This document shows, in pieces, positions 17,182 to 25,937 of a DNA stretch of 64,000 nt. The DNA comes from an uncultured Sutterella sp. GTDB lineage: Bacteria; Pseudomonadota; Gammaproteobacteria; Burkholderiales; Burkholderiaceae_F. Position 1 is the stretch's first letter. The number at the start of each line of letters is the position of its first letter. The stretch is taken from positions 124,001 through 188,000 of the forward strand of contig CABQGK010000004.1 of the NCBI GenBank assembly GCA_902463725.1, given 5' to 3'. Position numbers and translations under genes: made by a program. The notes under the pieces are model-generated. The model searched no databases and had not been told where the DNA came from. It saw only the letters and a program-made list of their open reading frames with translations.

Positions 17182-17605
17182 GATATCTATCCTTTTCGTT
17201 TTTTAGGGATTGTGCGCACGTGACTCGGTGACGCTCTAGCTCCCGCTCCGTAACTCTTACGGGGAAGCGCTCAGCTGTAACGCAGGTCCAAGGCGCGACA
17301 ATCGTGTTGTTTGGGAACATTCGAGCGGATGCTCTCCACGAGAGCTCCGTCGGAGGCGGCAGCGCAACCAAGACCAGGCGGTTTGGGCGACCTTGCGCTG
17401 TCGCAGTCTCAAGCCGAGCGGCTTGGCTCAGTGAGACGCTGAGTGGTGAGACCTGTCACTGCATCGTTGGGTGGATTCATGGTGCATCACGATTTGCATT
17501 GAACCCGTGCCGCAGACGTCAGGATGGTGGACCACGTAGAACTGTCTTGATGGGGAAGGCGGGCTCTCCACACTGGATGCCTTGCCTTCGTTCAACTAAC
17601 TATAA
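17182..17605 (-). promoter_or_regulatory. Long structured leader and promoter of metQ
   Basis: About 400 nt upstream of metQ without a supported gene. Read on the minus strand, a -10-like TATAGT lies at 17597-17602, immediately downstream of a perfect 13-bp palindrome CTTGTGCCACAAG (17608-17620), a good operator candidate. The leader contains CAAGCC/GGCTTG nested near GTCTCA/TGAGAC arms (about 17405-17440). It also holds a 23-codon ORF at 17428-17499 (MQIVMHHES...) that might be a leader peptide. I do not recognise a SAM or other known riboswitch consensus. The remaining 17621-17686 lies before the tetR stop and shows only a weak CCTC/GAGG hairpin with a T run on the plus strand. Confidence 0.45.
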
Positions 17606-17686
17606 CCCTTGTGGCACAAGGCGTGCATGGTAATACCTCAAGCAGAGGGATTTTTTTGTGGCGTGTGTTTGAGCAATAAACTCGGT

Positions 17687-18319
17687 TCAAACGAGAACCT
17701 GTGAGAACACCACTTCCATGAATTCTGAGAGTGCTCGGTCGCTCTTTTCTGCACGCATGCGCAACAAGGCTCCCTCCCAACTGTTGAGAAGAAAACGCGC
17801 GAGAACCGCGGCAGAGAGTGGGTTCTGCAGAGCGCCGCTGCGTTGCGCCTCAGCAATGCAGCCTTCGAAGAGCGCACTCCAAGTGTTGAAGTGCGTGGCG
17901 AGTCGCTCTCGGATGATATGGCTCTGATCGGCAAGCTCAAGGCTCAAATTTCCGAGCATACAACCGTGAGTGTAGCCAGCCGAGCGAAAGGTTTGGATTC
18001 GCGTGCTGAAGTACAGTTCCAGGCGCTTGAGCGCAGGGATGTCATCTCGGTCAAAGAAGGAACGGAGGAACTCGAGGCTTTGTTCGAAATAGGTGTCTAC
18101 GACCGCGGCAGCAAAAGCCTCTTTACTCTCAAAGTGGTTGTAGAAGGATCCTTTGGGCACATCGGCTGCGTTCACAATATCTTGAATGCCCGTGGCTGTG
18201 TAGCCCGCCTCATGAATCATACGGACGCCAGCCTCGATGAGGTTTTTGCGTGTCTGGGGGTTGGGTTTGGGACCGCGTTTGCGCGTGTTAGCAGCGTGTT
18301 GCATGGCGTAAAGACCCAT
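17687..18319 (-). CDS. TetR/AcrR-family repressor (NemR/AcuR-like context)
   Basis: 210-residue repressor. The N-terminal helix-turn-helix reads TGIQDIVNAADVPKGSFYNHFESKEAFAAAVV, a typical TetR signature; the remainder is an all-helical ligand domain. It is divergent from an old yellow enzyme, the same arrangement as nemR-nemA in enterobacteria, so it probably senses electrophiles or a related ligand and represses the reductase. Start could be ATG at 18319 or at 18304 (MQHAANTRKRGPK); neither has a good ribosome site. A perfect palindrome lies immediately upstream. Confidence 0.85.
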   Translation of the reverse strand: MGLYAMQHAANTRKRGPKPNPQTRKNLIEAGVRMIHEAGYTATGIQDIVNAADVPKGSFYNHFESKEAFAAAVVDTYFEQSLEFLRSFFDRDDIPALKRLELYFSTRIQTFRSAGYTHGCMLGNLSLELADQSHIIRERLATHFNTWSALFEGCIAEAQRSGALQNPLSAAVLARFLLNSWEGALLRMRAEKSDRALSEFMEVVFSQVLV

Positions 18320-18324
18320 TGAGT

Positions 18325-18409
18325 TGACCGGTCATTTTACTTTAGCACAGTACATGGCCATTGACAGGTGCAAGCGATTTGACAATATAAGACGACTGGT
18401 CATATTATA
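18325..18409. promoter_or_regulatory. Putative TetR operators between the repressor and old yellow enzyme genes
   Basis: TGACCGGTCA at 18325-18334 is a perfect 10-bp palindrome directly before the tetR start. A related GACTGGTC sits at 18395-18402 within TATAAGACGACTGGTC and an AT-rich flank, near the likely promoter of the plus-strand gene. Two copies of the GACyGGTC core around the divergent promoters suit autoregulation plus repression of the reductase. Confidence 0.65.
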
Positions 18410-18483
18410 AAAAAAGAATAGCTCAAGGAGCCGAATATCGCCGCTCTAAATGAGGGGCTGATTTTTTTAAAAGGATGTTTCCC

Positions 18484-19602
18484 ATGTCTTTGCCGACGCT
18501 TTTCTCTCCGATGCAAATCGGACGTTATCAACTTGCCCACCGCGTTGTGATGGCACCGCTGACCCGAATGCGCGCTGAATCGGGCAATGTGCCTAACCGT
18601 CTGGCGCCGATTTACTATGGGCAGCGCGCTTCAGCCGGCGGGCTCATCATTGCTGAAGCCTCACAAGTGACGCCCTTCGGACAAGGCTATCCGAGCACGC
18701 CAGGGATTTATTCTGAGGCTCAGGTTGCCGGCTGGCAGCTGGTAACGCAGGCAGTGCATGCGAAGGGGGGAATCATGTTCTTGCAGCTCTGGCACGTTGG
18801 GCGCTCTTCGCATTCGAGTCTATTGCCAGGCGGTGTGCTACCTGTTGCGCCGTCTGCCATTGCGATTACCACCGGCCAAGCGATTACGGCACGCTGGAAG
18901 ATGGTGCCGTATGAGACGCCACACGCTCTTACGCTTGAGGAAATCCCATCGATCATCGAGGCCTATCGCGAAGGCGCTCGTAATGCGTTGATAGCCGGTT
19001 TTGACGGTGTAGAAGTACACGGCGCTAATGGTTATCTCCTTGAGCAGTTCCTGCACGATCGCTCTAACCACCGTACAGACAGCTATGGGGGTTCGATTGA
19101 AAACCGTTGCCGCTTGATACTTGAGGTGACAGAGGCGGTGATTGAAGAGTGTGGCGCTGATCGCGTCGGTGTTCGTTTGTCGCCATTCGGCACCTATAAC
19201 GATGTGGGTGACTCTGATCCCATCAAGCTCTATAGCTACCTGCTAGAACGCTTGAATCGCCTTGGTGTGGCCTATGTGAGTTTGATTGAGGCGCGCGCAG
19301 GTGCTGGTATGGATATTCAGACGCCGCGCTCTGTAGCGCAACTGCACCCCTTCTGTACGCGACCCGTAATCGTGGCCGGTGGTTTTACTGGCGTGTCAGC
19401 GGAGGCCGCGCTACGCGAAGGTTGGGCGGATGCCATTGCATTCGGCCGTCACTTCATTGCGAACCCTGATTTGCCTGAGCGCTTGAGGATTGGTGCAGCA
19501 CTCAATCATTACGACCGCGCCACTTTTTACGGTGGCAGCGCCGCGGGCTATATCGATTACCCGACGCTCGAGGAGTCAGCAGCCGTAGCAGCGCAACACT
19601 GA
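18484..19602 (+). CDS. Old yellow enzyme family ene-reductase (NemA-like)
   Basis: FMN-dependent NAD(P)H reductase of activated C=C bonds, nitro compounds or electrophiles. The 372-residue TIM barrel has the substrate-binding pair in VEVHGANGYLLEQFLHDRSN (His and Asn three residues apart), then RTDSYGGSIENRCR and GGFTGVSAEAALREGWADAIAFGRHFIANPD near the FMN phosphate. ATG at 18484 is favoured because AAAGG lies about 9 nt upstream; 18475 is possible. The divergent TetR repressor and shared operators suggest induction by electrophilic compounds. Confidence 0.92.
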   Translation: MSLPTLFSPMQIGRYQLAHRVVMAPLTRMRAESGNVPNRLAPIYYGQRASAGGLIIAEASQVTPFGQGYPSTPGIYSEAQVAGWQLVTQAVHAKGGIMFLQLWHVGRSSHSSLLPGGVLPVAPSAIAITTGQAITARWKMVPYETPHALTLEEIPSIIEAYREGARNALIAGFDGVEVHGANGYLLEQFLHDRSNHRTDSYGGSIENRCRLILEVTEAVIEECGADRVGVRLSPFGTYNDVGDSDPIKLYSYLLERLNRLGVAYVSLIEARAGAGMDIQTPRSVAQLHPFCTRPVIVAGGFTGVSAEAALREGWADAIAFGRHFIANPDLPERLRIGAALNHYDRATFYGGSAAGYIDYPTLEESAAVAAQH

Positions 19603-19686
19603 TGCTCGACATGCTGCCGAGATTCCCAACGTAGATAAACCTGTTTGCACTTCGGCTTATCAAAGGTTGAGAGAGGACTTTGCGGC

Positions 19687-19732
19687 AAAAAAACGCGCTG
19701 CCTCATGAATCATCAAGCAGGAGGCAGCGCGT
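19687..19732 (-). terminator. Terminator of the CYTH gene pair
   Basis: ACGCGCTGCCTC and GAGGCAGCGCGT form a 12-bp stem; on the minus strand it is followed by TTTTTT. This is a strong factor-independent terminator for the minus-strand genes that end at 19809. It probably also stops the plus-strand old yellow enzyme transcript. Confidence 0.8.
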
Positions 19733-19752
19733 GAGATCAGGACTCAGAAATA

Positions 19753-19793
19753 GGGCGGCACAGCGTTTCGGGTGCTTCGCGGCTGTGCCGCCC
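19753..19793. terminator. Second strong hairpin downstream of the CYTH-like gene
   Basis: GGGCGGCACAGC and GCTGTGCCGCCC pair over 12 bp around a 17-nt loop, 16 nt after the stop of the minus-strand gene. There is no T run, so it may act with the adjacent hairpin at 19687-19732 or protect the mRNA end. Confidence 0.55.
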
Positions 19794-19808
19794 ACTGCTC
19801 TTAAAGAA

Positions 19809-20447
19809 CTAGAGCCAACCAAGAACCTGTTTAGCAGCCTTGAGGTAGTTGGTATTGGGGAACGAGCTGATACCCAAGGCGTTCACCGCACTCGCCATAG
19901 CACCATAGTCCTCGCTTTCACAGCAAGCGGTTTCAACCATGGCTCCGTTGAACCACACGCGGGCGTACTCGCAAATCACGCCGTTAACGGAGAACCCGTA
20001 GCGCATTTTTTCAACGCGCACCAGAGCGAGTTGCGGATGGTTGCGAACCATCTCGCAGAATGTCTCAAAGCTGTACTCGTCTTCGTGTAGCGCGATCTCA
20101 ACTTTGAGTGCCTCAAGGATTTTTTCGAGCTCAGCCTTTTTCACAGGAAACTGGAATTTCCCACGTGGTTGGAAGATCTCAAATCCCTCGGGAGTTTCAC
20201 CAACTTTAGTTTTGATGTCGAGTAGCCCGTCACGAACTTTGACGTTGGCATCATTGGGGGCGCGCGAAAGGATATACGTCTCCTCTGGCATCACACGTGC
20301 TTTAAAAAGCACAGCTTTAGCGGACCACATGTGCTCTTCGACACCGCGAATAATGTCGCGACCAAAGACGCGGAATTCCGCACGAGGGACGATCTTTTCT
20401 GCTTCTGCAGCGCTGGTAGCTGCATTTTTTGCAAATATATCAGTCAT
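19809..20447 (-). CDS. Divergent CYTH-like tunnel-fold protein, function unknown
   Basis: 212 residues, no signal peptide. It follows a canonical CYTH gene by 13 nt with its own AAGGAG. Its pattern looks like a degenerate CYTH fold: AEFRVFGRDI stands where the family has ExExK, charged strands such as NVKVRDGLLDIKTKV and KFQFPVKKAEL follow, and VRVEKMRYGFSVNGVICEYARVWFNG parallels KTRYKIPMDGFVWEIDEFFG of the neighbour. If so, the metal-binding acidic residues are partly lost, and it may bind rather than cleave a phosphorylated ligand, or form a complex with its partner. The similarity is by eye only. Confidence 0.6.
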   Translation of the reverse strand: MTDIFAKNAATSAAEAEKIVPRAEFRVFGRDIIRGVEEHMWSAKAVLFKARVMPEETYILSRAPNDANVKVRDGLLDIKTKVGETPEGFEIFQPRGKFQFPVKKAELEKILEALKVEIALHEDEYSFETFCEMVRNHPQLALVRVEKMRYGFSVNGVICEYARVWFNGAMVETACCESEDYGAMASAVNALGISSFPNTNYLKAAKQVLGWL

Positions 20448-20460
20448 GGTCGTGCACTCC

Positions 20461-20931
20461 TTACTTGTTCCATGTCGTGAAGGGATTTTTCACAAGATTG
20501 GAGTTGAAGTAACGAGGATCGCCTGAGACCTCTTCACCGATCCACTCTGGCTTGGTAAATGGCGTTTCTTCGTCAGGCAGCTCGATTTCAGCCACGATCA
20601 ATCCTTCGTTAACACCGAAGAATTCGTCGATTTCCCAGACAAAACCGTCCATGGGAATCTTGTAGCGGGTTTTCTCAATGATGGGCTTTTCGGCAAGCGT
20701 GTCGAGCATCGCCGTGCAGTCCTCATAGGGAATTTCGTACTCAAATTCCGTGCGCGTGATGCCCTTGGTCGGGCTCTTGACGGTGATGACCGCACGATCT
20801 CCGACGGTGCGGATGCGCACTGTACGCTCTTTTGTGCTATTGAGGTAACCCTGACGGTAGTGCACACCTTGTGCGAGCTTGCGCCAAGCATCGCCTTTGA
20901 CGAGGAACTTGCGTTCAATTTCCTTTGCCAT
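20461..20931 (-). CDS. CYTH-domain triphosphate tunnel metalloenzyme
   Basis: 156-residue CYTH protein of the simple bacterial type, probably an inorganic triphosphatase (NeuTTM-like). The hallmark ExExK is EIERK at residues 4-8, followed by RTVRIRTVGDRAVITVKS (basic tunnel strands), RTEFEYEIP, IIEKTRYKI and the acidic strands VWEIDEFFG and IVAEIELP that bind metal. ATG at 20931 with AAGGAG upstream. It lies downstream of a Na/Pi cotransporter on the same strand and upstream of a CYTH-like paralogue, suggesting a phosphate-related role. Adenylate cyclase activity, seen in some class IV members, is less likely. Confidence 0.88.
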   Translation of the reverse strand: MAKEIERKFLVKGDAWRKLAQGVHYRQGYLNSTKERTVRIRTVGDRAVITVKSPTKGITRTEFEYEIPYEDCTAMLDTLAEKPIIEKTRYKIPMDGFVWEIDEFFGVNEGLIVAEIELPDEETPFTKPEWIGEEVSGDPRYFNSNLVKNPFTTWNK

Positions 20932-21096
20932 GCTACGACTCCTTACTAAAACGGTACCTAGCTACAGATGATGCCTGCTCAAAGAGAGTTAGCAACCGTA
21001 GCCCTTACAGTCATTGTGGTGTATTTCTGGACCGACTAAATTTTGTTTTGAGATTAAACCTATAACAATTCATGATGAATGGGTGAGCGCGTGGGC

Positions 21097-22734
21097 TTAT
21101 CTAACACGTGCCACTTTTGTGGCGCTTTTGAGCGCCATGCCTGTTGCGCTCAAAATCGCTAGCTCCAATCTGCGAAAAAGTGAAAGTAGCTCGACATGGA
21201 GTGCGCTCGTGTCGAGCGCGCCTGCCGTGCCCTTAGCAACACGTGCCATGTGCGTGGTGAGTAGTGAAGCAATTGCAGCATCACGCTCGGCAAGCAGAGT
21301 GCGTAACGAGTCCACGGCCTCAGTGCTTTGAGAGGTTTCTGGTGAAGATAGAAGTGGGACTAACTGTCGAAAGGCGCGAGCGATCTCTCGGTGTTCAGCA
21401 AGAAGCTCACGCTGGCCCTCGCTTGAAAAATAGAGCTCTTCACGGCACTTGCGTCGCTCGACAAGGTCGATGAACTGCGTCATCACATCGATCGAAAGGA
21501 CCAGGGCATCGTTTGCGGCACGGCGCTGTTGCCAGATGAGTGCGTCGTCGCTCGTGAGATTCATGTGCAGAACGCGTGCGAGAAAAGCAGTGACGACCTC
21601 TGTCCGTTTGGAAAGTCGCGCAAGCTCATCGCGAAAAGCGAGTCTCACGCCCTCAGGAGGATTGGTTTTGAGGAAAATCTCGAGTCTCTCCCAAAAGCCA
21701 GCCATGAGTTGAGCGGTGTTGCCGGTTTCGAGCGCGATGGTGAGCAGGGCAGCTTCGGGAGAAACCGTGTTTTCTTCACTCGCCAACTCGAGGTTGTCGC
21801 TCGGCAGGAGCGCTGGAGCGGGAAGGAGTCGTTCAACGAGACGGCCGACGGGTTCAACCAGAAGAAGGCCTACGGCGCCGATGATTGCGTTCAACGCTAA
21901 GTGAAAGAGAATAAGAGGGGCCGTATAGTGCCCGAGTAGAAGTGCAAACTGCGGTGAAAGGTCGAGAAGCAGTCCACCAATCAGTATGCCGCCCGTGCGG
22001 AATATCAGGTTCCCAGTGGGGGCGCGGCGTGTCGTGGCGGAGCTACCAAATGTGGTGATGACCGCAAGTAGGGCGCTACCGAGATTGGCGCCGAGCACGA
22101 TCCAAAGACCCGTGGGAAGCGTGATGATTCCAGCAGCGTAGACGCTAGCGGCGAGCGTGACTGCTGCCAAACTTGAAAAGCACACCATGGCAAGAACTAC
22201 ACCAAGTGCGGCTGAGAGCGCGGAGCTTTGTCCGAGCTCACCGAGTGCGTGCAGCAATGTAGCGCTCTCTTTGAGCGGTGTGGTAGCCGAGACAATCATC
22301 TTCAGGGCCATCATAATGAAAGCGAGCCCGAGCAAGATTCGTCCAAACTGCCCAAGCCGCATATCAGGACGTGCGATAAAGAGCGTGACACCGATGAGAA
22401 CGAGAGCTGGGATACAGGGCGAGAGGTCCAAGGAGAGCACTTGGACCATGACGGCGCTACCAAGGTCGGCCCCTAGAACGGAGCCGAGCGCGACCGCTGT
22501 GCTAACAAGTCCCTTGTTTTGTAGACCTGCAACGAGAAGTGCCGTTGCTGTTGAGCTCTGTAAAAGCACGGCCAGTCCAAATCCAGCAGCAAAACCCGCT
22601 GTACGCGTTGTCAGCCGTGTGGAAAGCCACTTTCTCAAACGCTCACCAAAGGTGCGGAAGATGCCCGTTTTGATCATGTAAAGGCCCCAGACAAGCAGGG
22701 CGATGGCTCCAGCAATGTTGAGGATCTCAGGCAT
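21097..22734 (-). CDS. Na/Pi cotransporter family protein with PhoU-like domain
   Basis: 545-residue inner-membrane protein of the NptA/YjbB (PF02690) family. The N-terminal 310 residues hold two repeated transporter units with the signature LLQSSTATALLVAGL (about residue 57) and a second ANLGSAL region. The C-terminal 220 residues are soluble, charged and helical, like a PhoU domain. It should move phosphate with sodium; some relatives export Pi. Divergent from a lysR gene and upstream of two CYTH genes. Start ATG at 22734 with GGGAG upstream. Confidence 0.88.
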   Translation of the reverse strand: MPEILNIAGAIALLVWGLYMIKTGIFRTFGERLRKWLSTRLTTRTAGFAAGFGLAVLLQSSTATALLVAGLQNKGLVSTAVALGSVLGADLGSAVMVQVLSLDLSPCIPALVLIGVTLFIARPDMRLGQFGRILLGLAFIMMALKMIVSATTPLKESATLLHALGELGQSSALSAALGVVLAMVCFSSLAAVTLAASVYAAGIITLPTGLWIVLGANLGSALLAVITTFGSSATTRRAPTGNLIFRTGGILIGGLLLDLSPQFALLLGHYTAPLILFHLALNAIIGAVGLLLVEPVGRLVERLLPAPALLPSDNLELASEENTVSPEAALLTIALETGNTAQLMAGFWERLEIFLKTNPPEGVRLAFRDELARLSKRTEVVTAFLARVLHMNLTSDDALIWQQRRAANDALVLSIDVMTQFIDLVERRKCREELYFSSEGQRELLAEHREIARAFRQLVPLLSSPETSQSTEAVDSLRTLLAERDAAIASLLTTHMARVAKGTAGALDTSALHVELLSLFRRLELAILSATGMALKSATKVARVR

Positions 22735-22892
22735 GGCATGCTCCCAAGGATGTGCGGCGGCAGTGCCTATATTCTAGGAAGTCTTGGGGAAAACCATAGG
22801 GTGGCTAAAACGAAGTGTTCTGAGACCTATAATGATTCGTTATACCAATCTGTTCGGGTACAAGACTCTAGCCATCCAACGAGGAGCCGATC

Positions 22893-23903
22893 ATGATCAA
22901 CCTCCTGCATCTGAAGACATTTCTTGCGACAGCGCGCTTGAGGAGCTTCACACGTGCTGCGCATGAGCTCTGTCTCACACAACCTGCGGTGAGCGGGCAT
23001 GTGGCTGCGCTTGAAGAGGAACTCGGCGTGGAGCTTCTCAATCGTACGGGTCGCAACGTTACCGTTACGGACGCGGGTCGTATCGTGCAGCGGAGTGCGC
23101 ACAAAATTTTCGATGAAATCAATGCAATGCAAGGTGAAATCGAAGACCTTACGCCGCTAAAAGGCGGAACGATCCTCATCGGTGCATCCAAGATCATCGG
23201 CGTGTATCTGCTTCCCAAACTCGTGACGGCATTTCGCGAAATTTACCCCGATATTGAGATGCGTATCAGCATCCATTCCGCGCATACGATCGCTGCGATG
23301 GTGCTAGATAACGCGTTTGACATAGCGTTTGTCGGAGAGGGTGATCGATTTTCTTCGGAGAACGTTGGGTGGACGCCTATAGGTCAAGATACGCTTACGG
23401 TGATTGCCTCACCCAAGTATGTGCAACGGCACTTTGGGCGTAAAACGCTGACGATTGAGCAAGCCTCGCGCGAGCACTTCATTCTCTCGGGGCGAGAAAC
23501 GGCATCGGCTCAGAATCTCGCTTCTGAGCTCACGGCACTGGGTATTCGATTAACCTCCACGATGGAGATGGATGAGGCAGGCGCGATCAAACGTGCGGTG
23601 CAAGAGGATGCTGGTTTGGCGGTGATCTCTCGCTGTGCCGTAGAGCGTGAGCTCGAGGAAGGGCGGCTCGTTGAACTCACTATTGAAGGATGGGCGCCGA
23701 AGCGTTCCATTCTCATGCTTTGGCGTAGTGACCGGCGCTTTTCAAAGAACACCGAAGCGTTCATGCAGTTTGTGCGCAAGAACCTCCCGCACAGTAGCGA
23801 CAGTGGCCGCCATGCGCATCCTCATGACAGCCGAGGAAAAGCGTTGCGATTCGAGGATGAGATAGGTTCTTCGAGTGAATCGGGCGAATCACAAGGCAAC
23901 TAA
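22893..23903 (+). CDS. LysR-family transcriptional regulator
   Basis: 336-residue LysR regulator. The N-terminal winged helix (residues 1-60) reads LLHLKTFLATARLRSFTRAAHELCLTQPAVSGHVAALEEELG, followed by a linker helix and a periplasmic-binding-type effector domain (GTILIGASKIIGVYLLPKLV). The last 45 residues are Arg/His/Ser-rich and outside the fold. ATG at 22893 with GAGGAG upstream. The next gene downstream is a DASS transporter with an inverted repeat before it, so control of dicarboxylate or related anion uptake is likely. Confidence 0.9.
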   Translation: MINLLHLKTFLATARLRSFTRAAHELCLTQPAVSGHVAALEEELGVELLNRTGRNVTVTDAGRIVQRSAHKIFDEINAMQGEIEDLTPLKGGTILIGASKIIGVYLLPKLVTAFREIYPDIEMRISIHSAHTIAAMVLDNAFDIAFVGEGDRFSSENVGWTPIGQDTLTVIASPKYVQRHFGRKTLTIEQASREHFILSGRETASAQNLASELTALGIRLTSTMEMDEAGAIKRAVQEDAGLAVISRCAVERELEEGRLVELTIEGWAPKRSILMLWRSDRRFSKNTEAFMQFVRKNLPHSSDSGRHAHPHDSRGKALRFEDEIGSSSESGESQGN

Positions 23904-23967
23904 CTTGGCGCGGACAGCGGCCCTAGGTGTTGGCTGTTTTACACGTCATCACGTTTCGTTATAGATC

Positions 23968-23991
23968 GCATGCCAAAGCTTGATGGCACGC
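23968..23991. promoter_or_regulatory. Inverted repeat before the DASS transporter
   Basis: GCATGCCA and TGGCACGC form an interrupted inverted repeat, with a T(N11)A-like layout typical of LysR sites. It lies about 100 nt before the transporter start. It may bind the upstream LysR protein. A small GTCCT/AGGAC hairpin follows near 24012. Confidence 0.4.
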
Positions 23992-24088
23992 AATCCTGCA
24001 CTTGAGACAATGTCCTTATAAAGCAGGACGCTTGTGCGCCCGCTCCTACCGAAAACGCTCCCTTATTGGAGGGCAAGGAGGAAACACT

Positions 24089-25630
24089 ATGACCGCCAGC
24101 ACATCTGCCGTTGCGACACCTCAGGAGAGTGGATCATACGATCCGCTCGACATGAACTCGTACTCACTCAATAAGATTCCGAAGCGTCCCTTGTCACCCG
24201 TCGGGAAATTTTTTCGCGTCTGGGGCCTGCCGATTGCCGCACTGATTTTCGTCGTTTTTTCCTATTGGGTGCAGTTTCCCATTTTGAATGCCAAGCAACA
24301 GGTGATGTTTGGCCTTTTTGCGACGGCGCTTTTCCTCTGGGTTTCTGAGGCCATCCCAAACTATCTCACGTCGATGCTTTTGATCTGTGGTCTTGTGCTC
24401 ACGCACACCATCAAGGCGAAACCCGCGATGGCGACTTTGGGCGACCCAGTGATTTGGCTCAATATTTCCGCATTTGTCATGGCCTCTGCGATGGTCAAGA
24501 CGGATCTTGTGAAGCGTGTGGCGCTTTGGCTTATTATCCGTTTTGGACGCAGCGCAAACACGATCTTTCTGACATTCCTCGCGATCAATATGATCTTGGC
24601 AGCTTTTGTGAATGCCACGGCCGCCAAGGCCGCGTTGATGATGCCAATGTTCATGGTCGTTTCAGCGATTTACGGCGCACCTGGGACCGAGAGTACCAAC
24701 AATTTTGCTCGTAACCTCGTGCTTCACAATTTGCTCATGATTAACGCCTCGTGCAACGCGTACCTGACGGGCTCGGGCGCCAACCTTCTTGGTGTGGCGC
24801 TACTGGCTGGCGCAGGCGTCTCTGTCTACTATTTCGACTGGTTCGTGGCGGGTTTGCCTCTTGTACTAGGTTTTGGCGTGCTCTCGTTTCTCATTGGTAT
24901 GCGTTTTGTCTTCCCACTTTCAGCGGAAGATAAGCAGCCAAAACTCTCGGGAGGTCGTGAGGCGCTTGTGCAAGCCTACGAGGCGCTTGGCTCACTCAAG
25001 ATCAGCGAGTTGAAGGCGGCAGCAATCTTTCTCATTGTGTTGCTCGTTTGGGCCACTGACAAGCTTCACGGTCTCAATTCCACCGTGGTAGCGATGCTTG
25101 GTGCGGTGGCGATGCTCTCTCCGCAACTCAAGATTGTCAACTGGAACGACGTGGATGTGCCCTGGCACCTGATGATGTTCTCGGCGGGTGCTTATGCGCT
25201 CGGCGCCGGTCTGCAGGCAACCGACCTCATGACCGTGCTCACCAATGCTCTGATGAAGAGCTTGGGTATGGATACGATGAGCTACTTCACGCTCTACGCG
25301 GTGCTCACGGGCATCTTCATCATCAGCCACTTCATTTTCCAGAGCAAAAATATGCGAACCATCATCTTCATGCCGATTGTGATTGGCATTGCGAAGACGC
25401 TGCACATCGATATTTTGTCGCTTGCGCTGCCGGTTGCTCTGTGCATCAACGTGTGCTGGTCGCTCCCCTTCAATGCGAAGCCCAACGCGATGCTGTACGG
25501 CACGAACAAATACACCATGGCTGAATCGTTCCGTTATGGCTTCGTGATGTCGGTCCTCTATTGGGTGCTACTGCTCATCTGTGGTGCGACGTATTTCAAG
25601 TGGTTGGGCATTACGCCTGGGTTCTTCTGA
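24089..25630 (+). CDS. DASS-family anion:sodium symporter (SLC13-like)
   Basis: 513-residue inner-membrane transporter of the divalent anion:sodium symporter family. A 50-residue cytoplasmic N-terminus precedes about 11 hydrophobic segments. Family features include LFLWVSEAIPNYLTSMLLI, AFVNATAAKAALMMPMF and the C-terminal PFNAKPNAMLYGTNKYTMAESFRYGFVMSVL. Likely substrates are C4-dicarboxylates, tartrate or another carboxylate or sulfonate. ATG at 24089 has AAGGAGG upstream; the longer ORF from 24002 is not needed. Probably controlled by the preceding LysR gene and could supply carboxylates for growth. Confidence 0.88.
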   Translation: MTASTSAVATPQESGSYDPLDMNSYSLNKIPKRPLSPVGKFFRVWGLPIAALIFVVFSYWVQFPILNAKQQVMFGLFATALFLWVSEAIPNYLTSMLLICGLVLTHTIKAKPAMATLGDPVIWLNISAFVMASAMVKTDLVKRVALWLIIRFGRSANTIFLTFLAINMILAAFVNATAAKAALMMPMFMVVSAIYGAPGTESTNNFARNLVLHNLLMINASCNAYLTGSGANLLGVALLAGAGVSVYYFDWFVAGLPLVLGFGVLSFLIGMRFVFPLSAEDKQPKLSGGREALVQAYEALGSLKISELKAAAIFLIVLLVWATDKLHGLNSTVVAMLGAVAMLSPQLKIVNWNDVDVPWHLMMFSAGAYALGAGLQATDLMTVLTNALMKSLGMDTMSYFTLYAVLTGIFIISHFIFQSKNMRTIIFMPIVIGIAKTLHIDILSLALPVALCINVCWSLPFNAKPNAMLYGTNKYTMAESFRYGFVMSVLYWVLLLICGATYFKWLGITPGFF

Positions 25631-25937
25631 TAGGGTTGTGCGTCGTTGCTCGTGCAACGTTGGCGCTAGCGGGGGTTCATCTACGGATGCCCCCGCCGCG
25701 GGCATAATATTGGACACTGTCTCCTTCACTACCAAGAGTTACCGAGTGTGGCCAAAGTCTGTTGGATGAGATTTTAATTCTGCTTGGCAGTTGGCGGTTT
25801 GTGATAAAGTACCATTTGGTAGGGAGTTGTATGAGACAGTTTCTCAAGGCCAGCTCGAGCGTCTAAATTATTCTGCATCTCCCACCTTTTTCCTACGATT
25901 CATTCAAATGTGGATAGAGTTCACTCAGGTGTGATCT
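25631..25937. other. Non-coding interval between the DASS and Nim-like genes
   Basis: A 307-nt stretch without a supported ORF. A GCGGGGG/CCCCCGC hairpin at 25669-25696 probably ends the transporter transcript, though no T run follows. TACC-ATTT-GGTA (about 25809) is a small palindrome in the presumed promoter of the next gene. Nothing else is recognisable. Confidence 0.45.

Noticed and set aside
16267..17223. 318-codon plus-strand frame
   Set aside because: Mirror of metQ, which has a lipobox and family motifs.
17182..17605. SAM riboswitch before metQ
   Set aside because: Searched for SAM-I and SAM-II consensus words in the leader; none are present in order.
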